Below, one piece after another: positions 43,386-52,103 of a DNA stretch of 64,000 nt. Made by a program: the position numbers and the translations under genes. The DNA comes from Novosphingobium resinovorum (GTDB taxonomy: Bacteria; Pseudomonadota; Alphaproteobacteria; Sphingomonadales; Sphingomonadaceae): positions 248,001-312,000 of the forward strand of contig NZ_CP017076.1 in assembly GCF_001742225.1 (NCBI RefSeq), given 5' to 3'. Each line of letters starts with the position of its first letter. Within the stretch, counting starts at the first letter, position 1. The notes beneath the pieces were generated by a model that saw nothing but the letters and a program-made list of their open reading frames with translations, ran no database searches and was not told the origin of the DNA.

Positions 43386-44476
43386 CGCGGCTGTCCTCCT
43401 GAAACCTGTTTGATGACGTCCATCAGGCCCGAGCCCGCCGCCTTCCAGGTGAAGCGCGCGGCGCGGCGGCGACCCTGTGCGATCTTGAAGGCGCGCAGGG
43501 CTGGATCGTTGCGCAGGCGCACGATAGCCTCGGCCCACTCGTCCGGGCGGTCGGTGCCGGCGTAGATCGCGGCGTCTCCGCAAGCCTCGGGGATCGCGCC
43601 GGCCGGGCTGGCGATGACGGGGCAGTCGCACAGCATCGCTTCGAGCGGGGGAAGTCCGAAGCCTTCGGTGCGCGAGGGAAACAGGATCGCCACTGCGCCG
43701 CCGAGAAGACTCTTGAGTTCGCCGTCATCAGGCCGTCCGGCAAAGATCGTGCCCTCGGGCGGACGGAGCCCCGCCGCGGCGAGCGCCTCGCGCTGCGGGC
43801 CGACGACCACCAGCCGGGTCGGGGCGGCGGCGCCGGAGGAGAAGGCGTCGAAGACGACCGTGTTGTTCTTGTAGGCCTTGGGACTGCCGAACAGGACGGC
43901 GTAGCTCCCCGGTATCAGGCCAAGGCGTTCGCGCAGGCCGTTGTCCTCGGCCGCATCGAGGATGTGGTCGGCCCCGTTGGCGATGACGCGCGTGCGCCCC
44001 TGATCGGCGATGGCATGCTGATGCAGCAGGCGGCGGGAGAATTCCGAGACGGTCAGCGTCGCCTTGCTCGATCGCCCCAGCAGCGGCGTCAGCCAGCGAT
44101 AGCCGATCCGCTGGCGGGCCGGATAGCCGCAGTCGGAGAACAGGAACTGCACGTCATGGATCATCGTGATCTTGTTGCGGTGGGCGATCGGCGCGAGGTT
44201 GGCGAGGTTCACCAGCACCCCGTCGCGGCTCGCCAGCGGCAGAATGACCTGTTCCCAGAACTGGTCGGTTCGCGCGTAGTCGCGTCGCTCTATGGCTTGT
44301 AGTGGCGGCACCCAGTCGGCTTTTGTCGCCGTCATCAGATAGGCGCGGGGCCGGTGTTCAAGGGGGATCAGCGCCAGCATGCGGTCGCACTCGCGGATCA
44401 GCCGGTCGGCGACGCGGTGGACGCCGTTCAGCCCGCCGGAATAGAATTTGCCGTTGAAGTAGATGGGGCGCGGCAT
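43382..44476 (-). CDS. Glycosyltransferase family 4 (GT-B)
   Basis: A 364-residue GT-B enzyme. The N-terminus is IYFNGKFYSGGLNGVHRVADRL; the donor domain has VLFGSPKAYKNNTVVFDAF, and the E-x7-E motif appears in SRTEGFGLPPLEAMLCDCPVIAS. The ATG at MPRPIYF is annotated. A GTG two codons upstream would give the four-base overlap with the preceding gene that the rest of the operon shows, and is equally plausible. Confidence 0.88.
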   Translation of the reverse strand: MPRPIYFNGKFYSGGLNGVHRVADRLIRECDRMLALIPLEHRPRAYLMTATKADWVPPLQAIERRDYARTDQFWEQVILPLASRDGVLVNLANLAPIAHRNKITMIHDVQFLFSDCGYPARQRIGYRWLTPLLGRSSKATLTVSEFSRRLLHQHAIADQGRTRVIANGADHILDAAEDNGLRERLGLIPGSYAVLFGSPKAYKNNTVVFDAFSSGAAAPTRLVVVGPQREALAAAGLRPPEGTIFAGRPDDGELKSLLGGAVAILFPSRTEGFGLPPLEAMLCDCPVIASPAGAIPEACGDAAIYAGTDRPDEWAEAIVRLRNDPALRAFKIAQGRRRAARFTWKAAGSGLMDVIKQVSGGQPR

Positions 44477-44478
44477 GG

Positions 44479-45342
44479 TCACATCGTCTCGACGCGGCGC
44501 GGATCGATGCGGCCGGTCATGAGGTCGCGAAGCGCGATGAGGTTGCCCAGCAGGCGCCCGCGCCGGTCGATGTGCGGTTCGGGATAGAAGCTGCGCAGCG
44601 CGTTCGAGGCAAGGTTCTGTACCAGTAGCCGCTGGCCGAGGTTGGGCTGCATCGTACCCTTGCGCCACAAGTGGACGAGGTTGGCGACTTGCGAATAGCC
44701 CAGCCGCTTGCCCGGCGACCGGGCGCTGCGGGTGCCGAGGTGGATGCCGGTCAGCCGATCGCCCGACACCAGCCTGCCGCGCTTGCCAAGCTGGTGGGTG
44801 AAGTCGATGTCCTCCTGCCAGCCGTAAAGCGGCAGCGCCTCGTCGAACCACAGCCCGTCGATGGCCGAAGCGCGCACGGCCATGTTGCAGCCGTAGAGCG
44901 CCTGTCGCGGCCGGAGCGGAGTGAAGGCGGGCAGGGTGTGGCCGTCCAGCCTCAGCGCGGCGGCGTCGAAGGGGATTTCCTCGCCGTGGATGCCGTCGGC
45001 CAGCAGGTCCCCGGTCGCCCCGACGATGCCCTGGTCGGCGAACGTCTCCTCGATCACCGCGAGGTAGTCGTTATGGACGACGAAATCGTCGTCGAGGAAC
45101 ACTATCACGTCGGTCTTGTCGCTCAGGTAACGCAAGGCCGCGTTGCGCTGGCGGCACAGGCCCTTGTCTCCTAAGATCACGCGGGCGGGCATGCGTGCCC
45201 GATCGATGCCCGCTACGTCGTCCGGTCCGGTGGCCGATACGAGGATGCCGTCCGGCAGTCGGCTTTGCTCGGCAATGCGGTCCACCGTGCGGGCGAGCAG
45301 TGCGGCACGGCCGACGGTGGCGAATACGACGTGGATGCGCAT
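44479..45342 (-). CDS. Glycosyltransferase family 2 (GT-A), copy 2
   Basis: A 287-residue GT-A enzyme. MRIHVVFATVGRAALLARTVD, a DxD-type motif VIVFLDDDFVVH and the downstream LYGWQEDIDFTHQLGKRG are conserved. It lies four bases after the upstream GT4. It is one of four glycosyltransferases that this operon supplies, suggesting a repeat unit of several sugars when combined with the other arm. Confidence 0.87.
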   Translation of the reverse strand: MRIHVVFATVGRAALLARTVDRIAEQSRLPDGILVSATGPDDVAGIDRARMPARVILGDKGLCRQRNAALRYLSDKTDVIVFLDDDFVVHNDYLAVIEETFADQGIVGATGDLLADGIHGEEIPFDAAALRLDGHTLPAFTPLRPRQALYGCNMAVRASAIDGLWFDEALPLYGWQEDIDFTHQLGKRGRLVSGDRLTGIHLGTRSARSPGKRLGYSQVANLVHLWRKGTMQPNLGQRLLVQNLASNALRSFYPEPHIDRRGRLLGNLIALRDLMTGRIDPRRVETM

Positions 45343-45346
45343 GGGA

Positions 45347-46669
45347 CTATACTCCCCCGGCCGCGCGGCGGTCGCGGAATGGCAGGATGATGGCGGTCGG
45401 GGGGTATTCGGGGGCGTCGCTCACGCTGCGCCGCACCGCCGCGAGAAGACCGGTGCGGCCGTCGTCGAGGAGCCCGGCGTAGCCATCGAGCAGGGCGTCG
45501 ATCCAGCGATTGGGCGACAGCGCGAGGGCGCGGGTGGCGCGGTGCGCGTTCTCGCTCATTTCGCGTGCCCGCGCGTCGTCGGCGAAGATCGCACCGAGAC
45601 CGGCGGCGAAGGCGCCCATGTCGCGCGGATCGACGGCAAGGCCGGCGCCCGCCGCTACGATGTCCGGCGCGATCAGCGCATCGCGTGAGGCGATGACGGG
45701 CAGGCCGCTCCACAGAGCTTCCACGGCGGCGAGGCCGAACGGCTCGATATGGCGGCTGGGCATGACGACTACTCGGGCATCGCGGGCGAACTGGCCGATT
45801 TCCGAAGGCTTGCGGCGGCCGAGCCAGGCCATCTCCGGGTAACGGCGGCGCAAGTCGGCAAGCATGTCGCCGTCGCCGATGGCGGTCAGCCGCACTCCGG
45901 CGCGGCGGCAGGCTTCGGCCGCCAGGTCTATACCCTTGGTCGCTTCCATGCGGCCGACGAACAGGACGCCCCGGTTCTCCTCGGCGGGTATGCGCTCGGG
46001 AGTCCACGGGACGACCGGATTGGGCAGTACCGCCATGTCGCGCTCCGTCAGACCGGAGCGCGCGAAAAATCCGGCCATGCCGCCGTGGATCAGCAGCACG
46101 GGAGGCGGCTGGTCACCGATGACGCCGTTCTGGATGCCCTGCCGGGCGCTGCGCCACAGCTTCGAGACTTTGCCGCGCCGGTCGCAGGCGGAGGTAAGGC
46201 AGGCCGCGCTCATCGGCGTGGCGGGGCAGGGCGCGTCCCGGCCGAAATGGAACATCGCGCCGTTGGGGCAGGTGAGGAAGAAGTCGTGCGCGTGGACCAG
46301 CATGCGCTCGCGGACTGGCCGCATCGCTGCGAACAGCGCGGGCGAGAGGATCTGCGACCAGCCGTGGATATGATAGACCGTTCGCGGGGTGTCGTGGCTG
46401 GCGATCCATTGGGCCACCATTGCCGCTGCGGGGCGATTGTAGAGGCCGTGTACCATTGCCTTGGCTCGGCTGCCCTCCAGCAGCCGTCCATGGCCGAGGG
46501 CGACGACCTCGATGCCATCGGCCTCGAGATCGGGGTTGCCGCCGGAGCCGCACAGCAGCGTCACCTTCTGTCCGCGCCGCGCGAACTGCACCGCTGCCTC
46601 CAGCGCAAGCTGCGAAGCGCCGCCCTTGGCGTGGGCAAGGTCGTTGATGATGACGATGCGGTCGATCAT
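45347..46669 (-). CDS. Glycosyltransferase family 4 (GT-B) with cysteine-rich insert
   Basis: A 440-residue GT-B enzyme, longer than its neighbours. It opens IVIINDLAHAKGGASQLALEAA; VLFVGRMEATKGIDLAAEAC starts the donor domain, and E-x7-E lies in SRHIEPFGLAAVEALWSG. The middle contains DFFLTCPNGAMFHFGRDAPCPATPMSAACLTSACD (cysteines at 5 spaced positions), a feature seen in one GT4 subgroup. Its ATG overlaps the pyruvyl transferase stop by four bases. Confidence 0.87.
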   Translation of the reverse strand: MIDRIVIINDLAHAKGGASQLALEAAVQFARRGQKVTLLCGSGGNPDLEADGIEVVALGHGRLLEGSRAKAMVHGLYNRPAAAMVAQWIASHDTPRTVYHIHGWSQILSPALFAAMRPVRERMLVHAHDFFLTCPNGAMFHFGRDAPCPATPMSAACLTSACDRRGKVSKLWRSARQGIQNGVIGDQPPPVLLIHGGMAGFFARSGLTERDMAVLPNPVVPWTPERIPAEENRGVLFVGRMEATKGIDLAAEACRRAGVRLTAIGDGDMLADLRRRYPEMAWLGRRKPSEIGQFARDARVVVMPSRHIEPFGLAAVEALWSGLPVIASRDALIAPDIVAAGAGLAVDPRDMGAFAAGLGAIFADDARAREMSENAHRATRALALSPNRWIDALLDGYAGLLDDGRTGLLAAVRRSVSDAPEYPPTAIILPFRDRRAAGGV

Positions 46670-47970
46670 CCGGCCACCGCAAGCTGGCCGGTCAGCGCAT
46701 GAATGGCATCGGTCGCGCCTTGCAGCAGGTCGGTATGGACTTTCTCGTCGACGCCCTGCTCGATGGCCGTCACCGCAAGGTCGGCGACGTGCATCGGGCT
46801 CGTCTCACGCGGGTCGATGACGAAGGCGCCGCGTCCGGTCAGTTGGAAGAAGCTGCGCAGCTTGCTGTCCCAGGCAAAACCTATCGTCGGCACCCGGTAG
46901 GAATAGGCGACGATGCAGGCATGGAGGCGATGGGCGAGCACGCAGTCGAAACCGGACAGGGCATGGGCAAGTTCACGCGGCTCGGCGAAGTCGGGGGCGA
47001 AGTCGATGCCCGGCTCGCGGCCGATCCGGGCCTTCAGGCGGTCGCGGAACAGGCGGTCCTCCGGACTGCCGTTGGTGAACAGGACGACGTCGCGCCGAAG
47101 CGCCGTCAATTGGCGCGCCACGGCGCGCATCCATGCTTCCAACTGCCCGTCGTCGTGGGCACCCTCGTGATGAAGGCGCAGGGCGATAGGGGCCGTCACG
47201 CAGAGCCCGACGCGCGGCGGCCCGGATATTCTCGGTGTACCGTAATGTCGGGCGCTGAGAAGGCCGGGGTCCGGTGCGATCGTGGCCGGTCCGATGCCTT
47301 GGGTGCCCATGGTCGCGCGCCAGGTTTCGGCGGAGAGGTCGTCGCGAACCGATATGTGCAGCAGACGCGCCGCCCGCAGTTGCTCGGCCAGCCGTGTGCG
47401 TCCGGCGGTGGACCATTCCGCAGAGACGCCGACGCTTGCGATCGCCACCGGCAGTCGGCGGGCATTGGTCAGCTTGAGGGCTTCGGCGATCTTTACCGGA
47501 AAGTTCTGGTCGACATCCTGGAACAGCGCACCGCCGCCGATGATCACGCCGTCGCAGGCGGCCAGCGCCGTCTTCCAGCGCGGCGCAAGGCGATAGCGTA
47601 CCAGCACCAGCAGCAGAGCGGGAACGAGCAGGGCACGCAGACCGGCCGGGAGGCGCTCGATGATCGATAGTGCAGTCGTACGGCGGCGCCCATGAGCGGC
47701 GCTGAAGCGGGTGCGCCCGGCGAGGTCGATCGAAACCGGCTCCATGCGCGGCCGGGCGCGGCGCAATTCGCCTTCCAGGCATTCCGCGATGATCCCGTCG
47801 CCCAGGTTCGGGCTGTACTTGACGTTCAGTATGGCGACGCGGGCGGCCGCAGGGGTTTCATCGGCGGAATGGTCGATGGTTTCCTCCGGCTGATCGGGGG
47901 TGTCTGGCGGATTCGAGAGGTGTTGAGCGTCGCGCGGATCGTCGAGCATCAATCGTTCGGCGGCTTCCAT
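46666..47970 (-). CDS. Polysaccharide pyruvyl transferase family protein 2
   Basis: A 434-residue protein heading the leftward glycosyltransferase operon. Family marks are VAILNVKYSPNLGDGIIAECLEGEL, DGVIIGGGALFQDVDQNFP, SVRDDLSAETW and LAHRLHACIVAYSYRVPTIGFAWD. An acidic, proline-rich N-terminal 40 residues is unusual for the family. It differs strongly from copy 1 (37516). The region in front (47971-48135) contains a CCGAAGGGGTAGG motif and is the likely operon promoter. Confidence 0.84.
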   Translation of the reverse strand: MEAAERLMLDDPRDAQHLSNPPDTPDQPEETIDHSADETPAAARVAILNVKYSPNLGDGIIAECLEGELRRARPRMEPVSIDLAGRTRFSAAHGRRRTTALSIIERLPAGLRALLVPALLLVLVRYRLAPRWKTALAACDGVIIGGGALFQDVDQNFPVKIAEALKLTNARRLPVAIASVGVSAEWSTAGRTRLAEQLRAARLLHISVRDDLSAETWRATMGTQGIGPATIAPDPGLLSARHYGTPRISGPPRVGLCVTAPIALRLHHEGAHDDGQLEAWMRAVARQLTALRRDVVLFTNGSPEDRLFRDRLKARIGREPGIDFAPDFAEPRELAHALSGFDCVLAHRLHACIVAYSYRVPTIGFAWDSKLRSFFQLTGRGAFVIDPRETSPMHVADLAVTAIEQGVDEKVHTDLLQGATDAIHALTGQLAVAG

Positions 47971-48101
47971 GGACGATCCTGTTTCCGGTTGCGGACAGAC
48001 TGCATCCCGCGGCGCGGATCGGACGACCGCGACTGCACTGCAACAAGGCCAAGAGTATGAAATCGCAGCGCTCTGGCGAAGAGGTGCGAATGGGGGGCTA
48101 C

Positions 48102-48114
48102 CGAAGGGGTAGGG
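48102..48114. promoter_or_regulatory. Candidate cluster motif CCGAAGGGGTAGG
   Basis: CCGAAGGGGTAGG with a symmetric CTACC five bases to its left (CTACCGAAGGGGTAG) lies upstream of the pyruvyl transferase-led operon. It resembles the motif at 29607 on the opposite operon's promoter. Confidence 0.4.
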
Positions 48115-48135
48115 CGGGGCACGGTGTGCGGATGG

Positions 48136-48420
48136 TCAGGACAACGGCCTGCCGTATTCTACCAGATCGGCCAGCGCGCGTAGCTGCTCGGGCAGTTCGG
48201 CGGACAGTCCGAAGCACTCGTAGAAGTTCACCGTAGCGCCCAGCATGGCGACCGCGACGGTGCTGGCAGGCAGCCCGCGCTCCGCCAGTCGCGCGTAAGT
48301 GGCGGCGAGCTGGTGCGACACGGGCGCGAAGTCGCGGTAGTCGATGTCGGCGCTGGTACGCGCGAGGCGATCAAGGCAGTCCCTGACGGTGTCGCGCTCG
48401 GTTTTTGAAGTATCGTGCAT
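48136..48420 (-). CDS. Small hypothetical protein
   Basis: A 94-residue helical protein, MHDTSKTERDTVRDCLDRLARTS..., with no signal or membrane span. The ATG was chosen because GGGG lies seven bases upstream; the frame is open further upstream without a site. It stands alone between the pyruvyl transferase operon and the GMC pair. I do not recognise the family. Gene-like codon use supports that it is real. Confidence 0.5.
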   Translation of the reverse strand: MHDTSKTERDTVRDCLDRLARTSADIDYRDFAPVSHQLAATYARLAERGLPASTVAVAMLGATVNFYECFGLSAELPEQLRALADLVEYGRPLS

Positions 48421-48589
48421 ATCGACCCCTTCGAAAATCCGTCTTGTGAATCGGAAAACCAAGGGACGCGCCGCGTAGCTGCGCCCACTGCGTTGTATCG
48501 GGTCATCAATTGTCCGAAGCCAATTCTATGAAGTCGTCATCATTTCGCGCCGCCCGAGGCATCGCACTAACCCTTTGGAGGGAGACGGT

Positions 48590-49027
48590 TTACCCCAACT
48601 GCGCGAAAGGGTTGCTGCAGGGGTTGTCCGCGAAGAGCCCGTGGTACTCCAGATGGCCGGGATCGTCGGACCCGTCGTGCCTGGTGGCGAGGACGAACTC
48701 CGTCAGCAGCTTGCGGTCGAAAGCATCGAAGCGCTCCGCGATCCCGGGTTGCCGCAGCGCGAACCACCTGGCGCCGCCGAAGACTTCCAGCAGGTGCAGC
48801 GCTCCGGCTTCCATGTAGCCCAGATACCCGTGGCGGGCGCCGAAATCCTTCGCGAAAAGGGCGAAGTCGGCGTCGCTCATGGTGAAGGGGCCGGCCAGGC
48901 GGTGGAGGACGGCGCGCAGCGCAGCGCCGCTACCGCCGCGGGCGACGAGCCCCGCGACCCCGCCGGTGATGCCGACGCCCGCAATGCCTATGCCTGCCAG
49001 CGCGGTGCGGCGCGTGATTTCGGTCAT
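48590..49027 (-). CDS. Tat-exported small partner of a GMC oxidoreductase
   Basis: A 145-residue protein. The N-terminus MTEITRRTALAGIGIAGVGITGGVAGLVA is a Tat signal. The body is compact, with a tail HLEYHGLFADNPCSNPFAQLG. It overlaps the upstream GMC gene by four bases (ATGA). By size, signal and pairing it resembles the small subunits of periplasmic GMC dehydrogenases, but the sequence is distinct from the one at 6662-7288. It may carry the flavoprotein across the membrane. Confidence 0.7.
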   Translation of the reverse strand: MTEITRRTALAGIGIAGVGITGGVAGLVARGGSGAALRAVLHRLAGPFTMSDADFALFAKDFGARHGYLGYMEAGALHLLEVFGGARWFALRQPGIAERFDAFDRKLLTEFVLATRHDGSDDPGHLEYHGLFADNPCSNPFAQLG

Positions 49028-50481
49028 GCCAGCACCTGCCGCGCGGCGCGGATCGACATGGCGGCGACCGTCAGGCTGGGGTTGCTGGCCGAACAGGTCG
49101 GAAATACGCTCGATCCCACGACGACGAGATTGCGCAGCGTGTGATGGACCTGTCCGCCATCGACCACGGAATCGCCCGGGTCGGTGCCCATGCGCAAGCT
49201 GCCTTGCAGATGGCTTTCAGTCGGCCGGACGGAGCGGCGCTCTATGCGCTCCACCGGAATGCCGGACAGGATATCGGGGAGTTGTTCGAAGGCCCGCTCG
49301 GCGCCCGCCACTGCATAGGCTCCAGGTTCGCCGCCGACGACCTTGGCCCGTCCGTCAGTATCGATCTCGACCGCGCATCTTTCGTCCGGCAGTTCCTCGG
49401 CGACGATGACGATCGGCAAGCTCTGACGCCAGCGGCCCGGCTCCGTCCTGAAGCCGAATTTCCAGCGATTCTCGAAATAGAGCAGCGCCGCGCCGGACGT
49501 CTTGCGGAACGGGCCGTCGTAGGCGCCATAGTCCAAGCCCGTGGTGATCGTGCTGCCATCGAAGTTGTCGATCCCGTCGAGCATGGCTTCCACCTCGATG
49601 CCGTAGGCTTCATGCAGGCCCTTGCCGACCGGCCCCTGCTCGATTCCGGATCGCAGCAGGATGGCGGGCGAGTGGATGGCGTTGGCGCCCAGCACGAAAA
49701 GGTCGCCGTGCACCGTGAACTCCCGTCCCCCGGAGCGGAACTGCGCCGAGCGCACCACCCCGCCGGAAGCGTCTAGATGGGTGACCTCGGCGCCGGGGCA
49801 GACTGTGACGGAGGCGTGCTGGAAAGTGTCCATCAGCCCGTTGTTGGCGGTGAACTTCGCATCGACCGGACACAGCGAGCAGCGATGGTTGGCGCAGCAG
49901 GACGGCCGGGTCGCCGTCGCCACGCGGGCGCGGGCGGTCGGCATGACGAAGTGGAGATCGGGCCGGGCACGTTTCAGCCGGGCGTCCGGCGTCGAGGGAT
50001 GATGCGGCGGCTGGGGGAAGGGCCGCGAGCGGGGCAGGACCCGGCCCATCGCCTCGTCGCCGGAGATGGCCATGATCTCCTCCGCCTCGCAGTAGAACGG
50101 TTCGAGCTGCGCGTAGTCGAACGGCCAGTCGCGTGCCGTCCCGTACAGCGAGTGCAGCCGAAAGTCGCTCGGGTGGAAGCGGGGCGTTTGCGCGAACCAG
50201 CAGTTGGTGCCCCCGCCGAAGCCGATCGTGAAGTTCCACGGGTGATCGCCGGTATTGGCGAAGGTCGACCCGGGCGCGATACGGCTTTGTCTGCCGTCTT
50301 CCCACTGGTCCGCATGGCTGCGGATCTCGCCCCATTCCAGCACCAGAACCCTACCCGTGCGCGCGTGGCGCAGCGCTTCGTGGAGAAAGAAGCCGGAGCC
50401 GAAGCCGGAACCGATGACGACCGTATCGAAGTGATGACCGGCGATATCTTCCGCGCGGACCTGCGTTTGCAGCCTGGTCAT
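49024..50481 (-). CDS. GMC-family oxidoreductase in the polysaccharide cluster
   Basis: A 485-residue flavoprotein. The FAD motif FDTVVIGSGFGSGFFLHEAL...VLVLEWG spans residues 18-50. Four closely placed cysteines occur near SCCANHRCSLCPVDAKF. The C-terminal part with VVDGGQVHHTLRNLVVVGSSVFPTCSASNPSLTVAAMSIRAARQVLA is typical of the family. It has no signal of its own, so export would depend on the Tat partner. The substrate may be a sugar or alcohol linked to the polymer; this is only suggested by location. Confidence 0.82.
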   Translation of the reverse strand: MTRLQTQVRAEDIAGHHFDTVVIGSGFGSGFFLHEALRHARTGRVLVLEWGEIRSHADQWEDGRQSRIAPGSTFANTGDHPWNFTIGFGGGTNCWFAQTPRFHPSDFRLHSLYGTARDWPFDYAQLEPFYCEAEEIMAISGDEAMGRVLPRSRPFPQPPHHPSTPDARLKRARPDLHFVMPTARARVATATRPSCCANHRCSLCPVDAKFTANNGLMDTFQHASVTVCPGAEVTHLDASGGVVRSAQFRSGGREFTVHGDLFVLGANAIHSPAILLRSGIEQGPVGKGLHEAYGIEVEAMLDGIDNFDGSTITTGLDYGAYDGPFRKTSGAALLYFENRWKFGFRTEPGRWRQSLPIVIVAEELPDERCAVEIDTDGRAKVVGGEPGAYAVAGAERAFEQLPDILSGIPVERIERRSVRPTESHLQGSLRMGTDPGDSVVDGGQVHHTLRNLVVVGSSVFPTCSASNPSLTVAAMSIRAARQVLA

Positions 50482-50840
50482 GCAGGCGTGCCCGTGTCCG
50501 GCGCGGCTACGCTATTTACGAAGTGAGGGACGATCTTCGGTCCGGACCTGTCCACGATGTGTGCATCCTTGTCGAAGTACCGCAAGTCGATGAAATGAAT
50601 TGCTTAGGAAAGTTTCCATAGTTCTGTCGGCCTCGCAAATGGACATGATTGATTAATCCGATCGGATAGCGGGTTTGGCATTTGGACAAATCACAAACTA
50701 ATCTCGGCATTCTCACTCGAGAAATTGCGAGCAGCTTCGGCTGCGCAAATTGGGGGTAATCCCAATGGTGCAATTGGAGCAGTCGCCCGGATGCGCGATT
50801 TTGTCTGGCCAGACACAAGGCGGCAACATGGGGGCATGTA
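50482..50840. other. Intergenic leader with palindromes and a TTCG hairpin
   Basis: No gene is credible. The AT-rich stretch holds a perfect 12-bp palindrome ATCCGATCGGAT (50656-50667); a hairpin with a TTCG tetraloop (TTGCGAGCAGC-TTCG-GCTGCGCAA, 50725-50748, two-base bulge); and ATTGGG...CCCAAT (50749-50766). The last two fall in the likely 5' leader of the glycosyltransferase gene. Confidence 0.5.
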
Positions 50841-52097
50841 GTGGCGAGCCAGGCATTGATCGACGCAAATCCAGGCATCGGCGTTTCCCATGCTCCGCGA
50901 TCGCGCGGCGCGGCACCGGCGCGCCGCCTGTTCATCAATGGCCGCTTCCTCGTCCAGCAGGCGACCGGGGTACAGCGCGCGGCCCGCGAGATCACGGTCG
51001 CGCTGGACCGGATGCTGGGCAGCGGGGGTATCGTCGCCGACGTCACGCTGCTGGTGCCGCCGGGACCATGGGTCCAGCCCCTTTCCCTGGATCACATCAG
51101 GGTCGAGACGGTCGGTCGCCACACCGGGGTGCAGTGGGAGCAACTCGACCTGCCTCGCCATGCCCGTAGCGGTACTCTGCTGTGCCTGGGCAACAGCGCG
51201 CCAGCGCTGGCGCTGATCGGGCGCGAGGCCGACGTGGTGGTGATGATCCATGACGTCTCGTTTCTCGACCATCCGCATGCCTACAAACTCACGTACCGTG
51301 TGGGTCACCGGTTGATACTGCCGCTGCTGATGCGCGGCGCGCGCGCCATCGTCACGGTTTCGGAAACCGAGCGCGAGCGGCTGGCACGGCTGGCTCCGGC
51401 TGCGGCGCCGAGGATAAGCGTCGCGCCCAATGGTGGCTGGAGCGCCGATGTCGTGCCATCCTCCGGTCAGGGGAAAGTAATGCCGCCGCCTGGCTACGGG
51501 CTCTACGTCGGCTCGCTGTCGCACCGGAAGAATTTCGCGCGCACGCTGGAGGCCGCCATTCGCCTTGCGCGTGAGGACGGGCTGCATTTCGTCTTCGTCG
51601 GCTCGTCGGGCAGGGTGCTGCGCCGGCCGCGATGCGAAGTGCCTGCCGATGTCGCGGGCCAGATCCACTTCGTGGGCCAGGTCAACGATGCCGCCAGTCT
51701 TGCGCTGATCTACCGTGACGCGCGTTTCCTGCTGTTCCCTTCGCTTTACGAAGCGTGCCCGCTGCCGCCAGTCGAGGCCGCGCATTTCGGCTGTCCGGTG
51801 GTGGTCTCCAACATCCCCTCGATGTGGGAGCGCTGCGGGCGGGGGATGACCTATTGCGACCCGCTGTCGGTCGATTCCATGCTGCGTGCGGTGCGCAGTG
51901 TGCTGCCGGATTCCGCGTGGCGAGACCGCGCGATCGCAGCCGGACATATGATGGCGCAGCGTCGATGCTGGCAGGATCAGGCGGCCTTGATCTGCGTCGC
52001 GGCACTGGGCGCGAATTGTCTTGCGGACCGGGCCTTGGGGGGTGGGGCCACGGTGGCGGCGGCGGAGTTTCAAGGCTCCGTCGCCGTCTCAGTCTGA
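50841..52097 (+). CDS. Glycosyltransferase family 4 (GT-B)
   Basis: A 418-residue GT-B enzyme. RRLFINGRFLVQQATGVQRAAREI opens the fold, MIHDVSFLDHPHAY is a typical mid-domain motif, YGLYVGSLSHRKNFARTLEAA starts the donor domain, and E-x7-E is in SLYEACPLPPVEAAHFGCPVVVS. The GTG start has GGGGG ahead; an in-frame start further in cannot be excluded. It stands alone, separated from the main operon by the GMC pair, and converges with the aminotransferase gene. Confidence 0.86.
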   Translation: MASQALIDANPGIGVSHAPRSRGAAPARRLFINGRFLVQQATGVQRAAREITVALDRMLGSGGIVADVTLLVPPGPWVQPLSLDHIRVETVGRHTGVQWEQLDLPRHARSGTLLCLGNSAPALALIGREADVVVMIHDVSFLDHPHAYKLTYRVGHRLILPLLMRGARAIVTVSETERERLARLAPAAAPRISVAPNGGWSADVVPSSGQGKVMPPPGYGLYVGSLSHRKNFARTLEAAIRLAREDGLHFVFVGSSGRVLRRPRCEVPADVAGQIHFVGQVNDAASLALIYRDARFLLFPSLYEACPLPPVEAAHFGCPVVVSNIPSMWERCGRGMTYCDPLSVDSMLRAVRSVLPDSAWRDRAIAAGHMMAQRRCWQDQAALICVAALGANCLADRALGGGATVAAAEFQGSVAVSV

Positions 52098-52103
52098 CCG
52101 GGT

